From Effrenium voratum (lineage: Eukaryota; Sar; Dinophyceae; Suessiales; Symbiodiniaceae), in the NCBI GenBank assembly GCA_963377175.1, contig CAUJNA010003246.1, positions 349,643 through 413,642 on the forward strand: a stretch of DNA of 64,000 bases, read 5' to 3'. Shown here one piece after another: positions 54,611 to 63,554 of the stretch. The notes under the pieces were generated by a model. That model saw only the letters and a program-made list of their open reading frames with translations. It ran no database searches and had not been told where the DNA came from. Both the position numbers and the translations under genes were made by a program. Every line of letters starts with the position of its first letter. The first letter of the stretch is position 1.

Positions 54611-54620
54611 ATGGGAGGAG
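54611..54620 (+). promoter_or_regulatory. Polypurine tract of the copia element
   Basis: GGGAGGAG (54613-54620) ends directly at the 3' LTR, where plus-strand synthesis is primed. Confidence 0.8.
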
Positions 54621-54719
54621 TGCCAAGAGTTGCATTCATATACAGATGAGAGTCAAATGAAACGCTTCGACGAACTGAAGCCCCTTTGAAGCTCAAAAAG
54701 CCTGACCTGCACCTTAGCA
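54621..54719 (+). repeat. 3' LTR of the copia element, 99 bp
   Basis: Identical to 47049-47147. Confidence 0.95.
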
Positions 54720-54724
54720 ATTAC
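54720..54724. repeat. Target-site duplication of the copia element, right
   Basis: ATTAC, identical to 47044-47048. Confidence 0.93.
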
Positions 54725-54739
54725 AATGGGTGGTTCACA

Positions 54740-54826
54740 GCCATCCGCTTAGCTTTTAGCTTTCGAGGGTTTAGTGGGGATTCTATTCAGCCCACTAAAA
54801 GTTAAACCTTTAGCAGGGGATCTGAG
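54740..54826 (+). mobile_element. F5 foldback element
   Basis: GCCATCCGCTTAGCTTTTAG ... AGCCCACTAAAAGTTAAACC ... TTTAGCAGGGGATCTGAGG, 20 bases behind the copia insertion. Confidence 0.68.
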
Positions 54827-55705
54827 GACAGGCCAGGTACAGCTACATGTACTCTGCCTTCGCCACTTCTCGTAGATGTTGAGCACCTCTTTCCGAATTC
54901 ACCGCGCTGTACATGGTACCCAAGTTGCGCTCAAAAGGCCTTGGGTAAGTCGTGTTCTTGCAAATTGCCATAGCAACGCAGCCGCATTCTTAGAGGAATC
55001 GTTCGAAGGTGCGTAATTAATTCTCTTTTTTGGGGGGTGATTTTGAGGCCAGGTTCTGAGTGATGCTTGCGTCGGATTGAAAGCTATGGGAAGTCGGCTC
55101 GCCATGGCGGCCTAAGAGCCCGGCTCGACTTGGTGCCCAGTACAATTCCTTACTAGATGTTCAGTTCGTATCGTCTATAGGGGATTTACGATGTCACTCA
55201 AAGTTAGTCCCTTTTAGCAAGGGATCAACCATAAGTCATGGGTGTGATCCCATTTTCCGCGTGGTTCCAGCGTGCCCGTCCCAGCACCAGCGGATTCTGG
55301 CCACCGGCTTCATCGACCGGCGGAGCAAGAAACGCCCAGGGCCCCAGCGGAAGGTCTGGGATCCTTGTTGAAACTCACTGGGCCATGGGACATAACCTAT
55401 GGCTCCATTTTGGGCTGGATGAACATCGATTTGCCACCTGTTTTGAGGTTCACCAGAATTGGGTTTTGACCCACAGCCCCTTGCTTGACAAGCCAAATCC
55501 AAACTTTCAAAAGTTTGGGCTTGTGTTTTGCGTTTTCCTGGAGTGGTGGCTGAAGTTTCACCGTTTCAACCCCTGGGATGCGCACCAGTGATGAGAACTT
55601 GGGTTTTGTACGTCTCTCCAGGTCGACGTGGAGCCCAAGACTTGGGTTCCCCAAAAGGAGACGCCCCGAATCCCAAGGTTTGTTTAATGGTTCTATGTTT
55701 ATCTT
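54827..55705. other. Intergenic spacer
   Basis: F5-like text near 55150-55227 and parts of F6-like wording (GGTTTTGACCCACAGCC at 55462). No gene. Confidence 0.45.
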
Positions 55706-55824
55706 ATGGGGGCTGGGGGGGAGGGAGGGGAGGGGGGAGGGAGCCCAAATAAGCCCTGAATAAGGGCTTCATAAGGGTTTTTTGGGCTCCCGCCCCCTCC
55801 CCTCCCTGCCCCCTAGCCCCCATG
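55706..55824. repeat. Long G-rich/C-rich hairpin
   Basis: ATGGGGGCTGGGGGGGAGGG and the following G-runs (55706-55750) pair with the C-runs ending CCCCCTAGCCCCCATG (about 55780-55823). GAGCCCAAATAAGCCCT and AAGGGCTTCATAAGGGTTTT are the inner stem. The G-rich strand also has the spacing to form G-quadruplexes. Confidence 0.75.
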
Positions 55825-58167
55825 TTTATCTGCAGGCGTGCAAGGTTCACTAAGTATGGTCCAGATTCAAGATTACTATCTTTGGTTGACAAGAGCCGAG
55901 GCGCGTACTCCAAAAGACTGGCTCAGGTCAAGGGAAACAACTGAGTGCTCCTGAGCTATATGATCCACATTCCCCTTGAGGCAAAATAAAAGGTGGGGTA
56001 GAAAAGTGTGTGAACAAAATGCTGGGTCTCAAACGATCACTGAACAGTTCTCTCCTCAAGTCTTCGGAGAGGAAAGTAAGATGGTTGTCTCAGGCTCAGG
56101 ACAGGTTTTGGGTCAGGTTTAGATCCATGGGTGCCTGAAATTCCCATGGGTTTATGAAATATATTTTTTTCTGAGGGGTCCCACTTGGGACGCTGGGCTA
56201 CATGAAGCCCAGCAACGATGGTGTTTGGCAACTGTTGCGAAGGTACACTCGCTTGCCCAAAGCGAATCGACCTTTTGACCTTTTGGTTTTCCCATTTTGG
56301 CAACCATTTCTAGCAAGGTCCCAAAAGGTTAACCTTTCATTTCCAGGGCTTTTGTGCAAGTGAGTTACACACTGTGCAACACACGTCCAGTCTCAATTCC
56401 AAGAAGCTGGTCTTGTCCGAATGAGTGGGACGCATGTCGAACAGGGCAAAGCAATGGGCAGTGGGCGAGGTGTGCGGCCTGTTTAAAGCCATGCTGTTTT
56501 ATTACGTTCCCTAAGAGTTGCTGGCATGCGGCAGGAAACGAGAAGCGATGAGGAAAGTTGCATTTCCGCAGCGCAGCCACAAACTTCCTCCAGATCACAG
56601 CCATGCCGCCTGCCACATCCATCTTGTGACTTACTACAGGCAATCGATTGCCTGACCAACTGGCCGGCCGACCAACCAACAGGCCAATTAACCAAGCAGG
56701 CTAGCCAACCAGACCAAACAGACCAACCAGACGAACCAACTGACCGACCAACCAACCAACTAGCCAACCAATCAAACTAACCAATCAAACTGGCGAGCAA
56801 TCACAACCCAACCACTTCACATCCGCCTAGTCCGCGAGCTGCACCTGGACACCCGGGACGAGCAGCTCGGCTGTGCAATTGGGTCAGGCAATTGTTTTCG
56901 AGGGAACCCCTTTAATGTGGCTTTACGGGGAAACCAAGCGGAACTCAGCCATTTTAAGGATCCGTTCTCAACGAAACTGTGCTGTGCTTCTCTTGTTCCA
57001 TTGGCTGGTTGTCCTGAGGTACCGGACTTGGTGCTTGTTGGGGAAACCATGTTAGCAGCAAACGCACGCTTGGACTGCTGGCCAATGCACGGAAGTGAGT
57101 TGGCGAAAGAGTGGGCCGACCTCAATGGGGTCCAGGGGACATGGGGTGGACCTCCCGTCGGGACTTTGGGATCCGACGGTGCAGTCAACTGGAGGCTCTT
57201 TCCATTGAACGTACTGCAGGCCTTGGAGAAGAATCATGGGGCCGGACTCATTCGGGCCACTCATAGTGAGCTCACCGGTTGTGGTTTGGGACCTCGGTCG
57301 CATCAGGATTCGGGTCCTTCTCAAAGGGAGCCCAGCATACAGTTGCTTTCTTGAGACGTCCATCCTTGGCAAACCCATGCAAACCATGCCAAAGAGTGAC
57401 AACAATGTTTGACCTTCATTTTTCAACCAGGCGTTAGGAGCAAAGCAATCACAGCAGAGCCCTTCTGGGCGTGTGGGCCAAGAAATGTGGCCAGTGAGTT
57501 TCCTGTGATGTTAGGGGAAATATAGGGAGCCCTGTGCCAAAAACAGAAGAACCTTGTGCAAAAGCAGTAGGTTGCCGCTTTTTGTGGGTTGCATTGTGAG
57601 TTGAAAGTGATATCTTGTCGGCAATGACATGTGTGAATACGCCAGTTGGATTTGACTCGGGGCGAGTCCGCTTGATTTTACTCCTCGACTATGACATGCT
57701 ATGAGACATATGATGCGTTCCTGATTTTCTTGAGGCTCACTTGTCGCAACTAGAATCAGTTGTCAGCTGTGAAGCAATCCGCAAGCTCTTTTGTCGTGTG
57801 GAAGGAGTTTTTGTGAGTGGTTCTAATAGGTTCTGGTTTCGACTGGCCCAGCCTCCACTTTGAGCAGAGTGGGTTCGAAAAGGCCAACGAAACATCGCCT
57901 GAAGGTTCGTGCCAGTGGATCGCTTCCCTAGAAACAGTGTGGTGGATTGAAGAAACCCGGTGCTTCAGGGACTGGCAGTCAGGTCCATTGAAGCTGAAAT
58001 TTCAGGTGGATGTTTGGGTCCCGAAATTGGCAGCCAGGTGCAAGCGTGCAACCACTGGGCTTCCTGGAGCTGTTTTGATTCCGGCAATGAACCCATGGCG
58101 ATCGAATCAAAAGTCTGGTGATTATGCCATACACCAAGGATATATACCATGGCTTCTCTTATGTATT
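55825..58167. other. Intergenic spacer with CCAA-rich stretch
   Basis: 56640-56790 is an irregular (GA/AC)CCAACC repeat. Frames of 145 codons (56917-57354) and 130 codons (57817-58209) are open on the plus strand but match no family; the second ends inside an F6 element. Confidence 0.45.
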
Positions 58168-58294
58168 ATATGGCTGTGGTTCAAAACCAATGGTACCATT
58201 TTGGGGTAGGTGCACCACCCATTTTAGAGCCTATTTTAGTGGGGGTTGGGATGTTCACTGGGGGTACGATTTGGCTTTTGACTCATGGTCATAT
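58168..58294 (+). mobile_element. F6 foldback element, complete
   Basis: ATATGGCTGTGGTTCAAAACC ... TTTTGACTCATGGTCATAT, core TTTTGGGGTAGGTGCACC and TTTTAGTGGGGGTTGGGATG. An AT microsatellite begins at the right end. Confidence 0.82.
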
Positions 58295-58582
58295 ATATAT
58301 ATATATATGTATGCTCCTAAGAAAGACTTGGGGGGCGGGGCTCAGGTTTGACAACCGCTTGCATGATGACATGATCCAGTACAATGACAAGGACTGGGGC
58401 GCAAGAAGCGGCCGTTCATGGCGTCCAGCGTCCATGGGGCCACGGGAAATTAGACGATGCGTCCATGCGGACATTGGCTAACTTCCCTCCATCAAGTCGC
58501 AGCCATTCGAAGATGCTTGGATGTGGAGGGAAGCACAATTGTGTGGCTCTGTGCATGTAAGAGTGTTTGCCAGTGTAAGAGA

Positions 58583-58583
58583 A

Positions 58584-58632
<49 letters not shown>

Positions 58633-58640
58633 GAGAGGGT
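58583..58640. repeat. GA microsatellite
   Basis: AG/GA dinucleotides over about 55 bases, with one interrupting C. Confidence 0.97.
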
Positions 58641-60067
58641 GGGTGAGTGAGTGAGTTGGATTTATGAATTTGCAGATTTCATGTTCGACGAGGTATTTCA
58701 ACGGATCGCCCCCTTTTTGGACATCGCAACCCCTTTACCAAAACCCTAATCTCCAACTACTGTATGCTCTCCCATGATGCCCCTTACCCCCAATATCGCT
58801 CAAAATTGCAAACTTGCACTTACCCTTTGCGCCTTCTATCTAAAATTATTTTCCCGTGATGCCATACGCAGCGCCCGTAATGTTCACCACGTATATTATT
58901 CGTTCGTTCCTTCTCCAAGGGTTGCTTTCGCTTGCTTTCCAAGCATCGTGCTTTTCCATAGCTGCTGGGTGCTTGGTCCCTGCATGCGGCGGCCGTCCCC
59001 AAGCCTTCCTTTGATGAAGCCTGGAGAAAGATAGCACCTCGAGCCTGGCGCAGGCTCGGGTTCCCTCTACTTTGACAGAGGCCCATACTGGGTATGTGGG
59101 CTCAAAATAGGGGGACAACCTCCCCCCTCCCCGCGGCAGCAGGCAACATGGTAAGTACCCTAAAGCACAGACCCACGCTTCACTGTTCTGTGCGCGGGGC
59201 CTTAGGTATGTTTCAGTTTCTTCGGTTCTGTTCATTGGCAAACAACAAACCTACAGCAAACCTCCCAATCTCATACCAATCTTTGCTTTGCTTCCATAGC
59301 TACCACAACCAAAAGATCCGCGTCATCGGCTCGCTCGCTTCCCGCTCGGCTTCCCATCCGAGCGGCTCGACTCGGGCCATCCGCGGATCCCGCAGGAGCT
59401 GCTCTGGGCGAAGAAAGGCAGCTTCGACTGCTTCAGGCCCAAGAACACCGCGCCCGGGGCCCCAAGAGCCCCAGAACAGGGCAGGAATGGCAGGAGTTAG
59501 GGTTTGGACCCCCCAACACGAGCGGTATCCTTTGGGTGTGCCGTAGACGGGTACCCTTAAAAATCACACACCCACATGGGGATGTTTTTGTGAATGAGGA
59601 ATGGTCTCCCAAAGAGTTGGTGGACATAAACCCCCAGCAAAAGGTCCACTAGAGAGGGTCATTGGGTGAATGATCTTTCTACCAAACAGTACCAAACACG
59701 ATCAACAGGGACCGAGCTGCCAAATGGTCACATACTTGCAGTTTCCTTTTGAAGCTTATGCAAAAAGTTCCTGTAGCAAAATGTTCGGTTGCTGGATCAG
59801 GATATTTCAAACATATGTGTTGCTGTTTTGGATACCATGAGTCACTTCCGATGAGGATTCCGATGAAGCAAAGGGGAACCATTATTGCTTTCCCCCCCCC
59901 CTTTGCCGCATGTTGCAAACATATGATCGTTGTTTGAGGGTATCTTTGTTGATCGGGTGTTTTTGGCTTTGTTCTTTTCAAGCGACGCTTTCTCGAACGC
60001 GACGCACGTAACTCAAGTCGGGGATGGATGCTTGGGACATGGAAGCTGCCAGGGGAATGGAACTAAG
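58641..60067. other. Intergenic spacer
   Basis: Nothing can be assigned in about 1.4 kb. Confidence 0.5.
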
Positions 60068-60180
60068 TCTGTTGCCTAGTGTTTTGTTCATTTCTTTTTT
60101 TGGGGTAGGCGTTCCCCTTCAAACTCAAGCAACAAAAAACAGGGTGCCCCTTTTTGTCCCATGGCCACTGGGCATCTGAG
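60068..60180 (+). repeat. F8 repeat
   Basis: CTGTTGCCTAGTGTTTTG ... CGTTCCCCTTCAAACTCAAG ... GGCCACTGGGCATCTGAG. Confidence 0.7.
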
Positions 60181-60599
60181 TAAAGCGTAGATTTCCCTTC
60201 ACAAAGTCGTGCCTCGTTCTCTGTGCTCGAAAACTGGTGGCCTTTGTTCAATTGAGCCACAATCAAAACCCGGGTAATTCGAGGGTAGTAAGCGAGAATC
60301 CCAGCCATAAATAGCTGCGGATTTCCGCCTTTTTAATTCTTGAAGCATGGTTCTGGGTCGACCATTTGTGTACCGATCGGTTTTGATAATGACTCAATTG
60401 GCATGGCATCCGATATTTTGGCATAGGTCCTCGCTAGAACTCACCGGGTTGGGTTTCCCCAGCCCCGAAAAGGAGGGGGGCAGCCTGGCAGGTCGTGGCA
60501 GTTTCACCTGAGAGGGTACCTTAGGTTGTGCTGGGTTGGTGTATATTTTTTTTTGCTAGGCCGCCTTTGTTTGGTGGGGTTATAAACCTTCAAGCTTGC
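60181..60599. other. Intergenic spacer
   Basis: No gene; CATGGTTCTGGGTCGACCAT near 60347 recalls wording at 40770 and 24078. Confidence 0.4.
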
Positions 60600-60713
60600 C
60601 TTCCATTTGCTTAAGAACATTTGTTATTTTCCCCTGTTGGTGTTAAAGGGAATCGATTTCACTACGTGCTTCATATTTTCTCATTTTTTCTTGGGGCCTT
60701 AACTAAATGGAAG
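60600..60713. mobile_element. F2 inverted-repeat element, 114 bp
   Basis: CTTCCATTTGCTTAAG ... CTTAACTAAATGGAAG with the identical 4-bp flank TTGC (60596-60599 and 60714-60717). It is the first part of the composite block shared with 61946-62137. Confidence 0.9.
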
Positions 60714-60751
60714 TTGCCTCAACATAGTTTCATAGTTTACCCAAGCCAAAC

Positions 60752-60812
60752 CTAGGTCCCCCAGTAGTGCACTTCTCCCATTTTTTTGGTTGGGACCTAC
60801 TGGAGGACCTAG
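60752..60812 (+). mobile_element. F1 inverted-repeat element, 61 bp, internally deleted
   Basis: CTAGGTCCCCCAGTAG and CTACTGGAGGACCTAG are both intact, but only about 30 bases remain between them. About 30 bases outside the left end (ACATAGTTTC...CAAGCCAAAC) are repeated with changes outside the right end. Confidence 0.88.
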
Positions 60813-61945
60813 ACATAGTTTCCCAATCTACCCTAACCAAACCATTCCGCGCAGACCCGCAGCTCCGGCAGGTCCTGTCCACAGCTGGGGGCGGATTTCG
60901 TGTACCGCGCGGGCTGAGTCATGCGAGAGCCGGTAAGCGGCCGAGGTAGAGCGCTTCGGCCGGTTTCGTAGCAGGTTGTTTCTGATGGTCACTGTGGAGT
61001 GTCTCTTTTTTGTGTGTGCCATTTTTAGGTTAGTTTACAGGGAAATCGCAAGGAAACTCACCTTTTTGGGGGTTCCCATATTTCGAGACACCACATCTTT
61101 TTGAGGGGCGACTTAGAGGAGAAGGGCCGATCTCATTCCGCGCTTTGACTCGCTCCCCGATGGGACCGAGTCTTGTTCCCAGCATGTAGCACGCGGCGGA
61201 GCAGGTGCCAGCTATCCAATATGCGTCGTGCATGTTTGGCTCAAACGAGCATCCTACCGCCCCCCCCACCCCCCACCCCCCGCCCTTTGAGGTTTCAGCA
61301 GCTGTACAGCAAGCAACGAGTTGCCTCCCTGACCTTCTTCGCCCTCGGAACTGTGTCGGGCACCGCCCTCGCATCTTAAGGCAAACTCACAAGGTATGGG
61401 AGGGCGTTGGCTGCAGCTTCGCAAATCGGTTGCTCCCCTTTTGCATGTTGGTTTGGGACCGCTGGGGTGGTCCTCTCTAGGACAAATATATGGTGGCCAC
61501 TGTCCTCTTGGCACTGCACATATCAACCAAAAGGACCGTGGTGACCCTTCGACTTCAACATGTTTATGACAAAGCAACAGGCAATCCAAGCTTCGACGAA
61601 CGGGTCGGTTTGACCAGCCCGTCTCAAATTGGGCTAGCCTCCATTGCAAAGCAAACCTTTGGCAAACCAGAAGGCGTAGCATGAGTTTGTTGCCTTTGAC
61701 TCGCAACACCCCCCTCTTTCCAGCATTGGATCCAAAAAATCGGAAGCAACAACCCGGAGCTGAAAGTAGGCAATCTCTGTGAAAGACCAAGAATCGGAAG
61801 CAATCTCCGAAAGAAGTGTGTTTCATGGGAAACCCAAAGGATTTCCCCTGAAACCTTCCGATTTCAGGTCCCATTTGCCAGAGCTTCTCGAAGCCAAAGC
61901 CCGACCTTCAGCTCCTGCGCACGCCATATCAACGTCCCCACATGA
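60813..61945. other. Intergenic spacer
   Basis: A C-run near 61260-61285 only. No gene. Confidence 0.5.
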
Positions 61946-62041
61946 CTTCCATTTGCCTAAGAATATTTTTTTGTTGGTGTTAAAGGGAATCGATTTCACC
62001 ACGTGCCCTTTTTTTCCAGGGGTCGCAAAACCAACTGGAAG
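61946..62041. mobile_element. F2 inverted-repeat element, 96 bp
   Basis: CTTCCATTTGCCTAAG ... CAAAACCAACTGGAAG; core GGTGTTAAAGGGAATCGATT. No matching 4-bp flank. The right flank GTTGCCTAAACATAGTTTCC equals that of the copy at 60600. Confidence 0.82.
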
Positions 62042-62079
62042 TTGCCTAAACATAGTTTCCTAATTTACCCAAGCCAAAC

Positions 62080-62137
62080 CTAGGTCCCCCAGTAGTGCAC
62101 TTTCTCCCCTTTTTTGGTTGGGAGGGTTCTAGTCTAG
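62080..62137 (+). mobile_element. F1 element, 5' half
   Basis: CTAGGTCCCCCAGTAGTGCAC ... TTTTTTGGTTGGGAGGGTTC, then CTAGTCTAGCC; the right terminus is missing. TGCACTT in place of TGCCCTT is shared only with the copy at 60752. Confidence 0.85.
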
Positions 62138-63179
62138 CCAATGTGTGTGCGTGTTTGGTTTGGGAGGGTGTCCTGTTTAGGCTTAAAAGGAACTTCACCT
62201 CGGTGTGTCGTGAGTCCCTTGTCTGACTCCAAGCCGAACCCCAGCAGCCACCCGGCGTCGCTCCGTCGCCTCTACGTGCTGGGCCCATGACGCCGTTTTC
62301 GCGCGGCAGGGCCAAGTTCTGCTAGTGTCCGGCCGAAAAAGGCGCGAGGAGTCACTGGGGTCAGTATTTTGGGGGTCAAAGCCAGAAAATTGTTGGATTT
62401 TAACAGCGTCTGGGTCATTGACGGTTTCTGGGGGTCAAAGTCAGAAAATGTTTCCATGTTTAACCCGCTTGGGGTGACTTTGATCATGGTAAAATCATGA
62501 GGCCAGAGTCAGGTAGCGGTTGACCCTTTTTGCACCCCTTTTTAATATTTGCAGGCCCCACTTAAACCTGGCCCAAACATTTCACTCATTTTTGACCAAC
62601 CTGCCCACTTGCGAGAGCTTCAGAGCCTTACGGGCGCCTACATGGACCGTTGGCAGGGACCTGAGAAGGTTGGTTCAGTGGGAAGGGCAAGTCACTGCTG
62701 GTGGTTTTACACATCACCTCGGCCCACGGGTGAGTTTCCCCTGGCAGGGGTACTGCTTGAAAGCGAAAGATGTGTGCGTGTATATATTTATGTCTTATAC
62801 ATTTTTTTTTGTTTAATGATTATTATGTATTTTTCTGTAGGGACCCCTGCACTTTAGGTAACCAACTTGGAAACCACGGTTTGCAGTTATCCGAGAATAG
62901 GTAACCAAGTTGGTGTATTTTCCACAGTTGGACATCTGTCTGGTATTCTGTGTGGAAGAAGCCGGCTTGTGACAAAACCGAGGGCTGGAGGGGCGCGCGG
63001 CCGTTGGTTCCTGGCTAGCTTCAACAGGTTTGAGCGGGCACCAGCTGGAAGCAAGAAGTCAGGAGCTGCAGAAACGGATTTTTGAACACCGCAGGCTGCA
63101 TCGTGCAAGTAGGAACACCACTGGGTGCGTTTGTGCAGCTTTCGTCTTTGAGGCGGGGCTATGACGGCGCTGCAGTGAC
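62138..63179. other. Intergenic spacer
   Basis: GGGGGTCAAAG.CAGAAAAT occurs twice (62369 and 62429). No gene. Confidence 0.45.
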
Positions 63180-63189
63180 AGTGATTGAT

Positions 63190-63310
63190 GGACGAAATCT
63201 ATTTCGCACCACCCAAGAAACCCTGCAAATAATGATTAGCCATGTAAACACCAACGAACAATGGTTTCCCGTGGTTTCAAAGTGGTGCGAAATGGATTTC
63301 CTCCATCCAC
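63190..63310. mobile_element. F4 inverted-repeat element, 121 bp
   Basis: GGACGAAATCTATTTCGCACC at the left pairs with GGTGCGAAATGGATTTCCTCC at the right. AGTGATTGAT flanks both sides (63180-63189 and 63311-63320). The first bases of the left terminus were lost or overwritten. Confidence 0.85.
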
Positions 63311-63444
63311 AGTGATTGATCGCGCCACACCAGAATTGCTTGATCAGTGCAAAGGTGGTGACGCATTCAAGGTCTCAGAGCCCACAGAGGCTGCTTGTCT
63401 CTTGGTTTCCCTTTAACCCTAGCCAACGAAAGAACATCCAGACT

Positions 63445-63554
63445 TGACTGCTATTGGGTTGGATCTTTAGACTTTAACTTTTTGGGAAATCAAGGGGTTT
63501 TTCACTAAACCCCCAAAAATTAAACTTTTTGCGGGGGGGGGTCAACAGCAACCG
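63445..63554 (+). repeat. F7 repeat
   Basis: Second copy of 44867-44977, with the G-run lengthened at 63533-63541. Confidence 0.8.

Larger units (their letters stand above)
47049..54719 (+). mobile_element. Ty1/copia LTR retrotransposon, 7,671 bp, nearly intact
   Basis: Two identical 99-bp LTRs (47049-47147 and 54621-54719; TG...CA ends) inside a 5-bp target duplication. The internal part encodes, in the copia order, gag, protease, integrase, RT and RNase H; integrase before RT separates copia from gypsy. Additions are a CCCH finger, a methyltransferase-like domain before the integrase and a long tail after RNase H. LTRs identical over 99 bases mean a recent insertion. The only visible break is a one-base frame change just before the RT YVDD box. 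Whether this copy can move depends on whether that shift is real. Confidence 0.96.

Noticed and set aside
54085..54720. 211-codon minus-strand frame and its partner at 46837-47196
   Set aside because: Both share one sequence only because each runs through an LTR; they are antisense to the copia element.
57817..58209. 130-codon plus-strand frame
   Set aside because: Its last part is an F6 element, so it is unlikely to be a protein gene.
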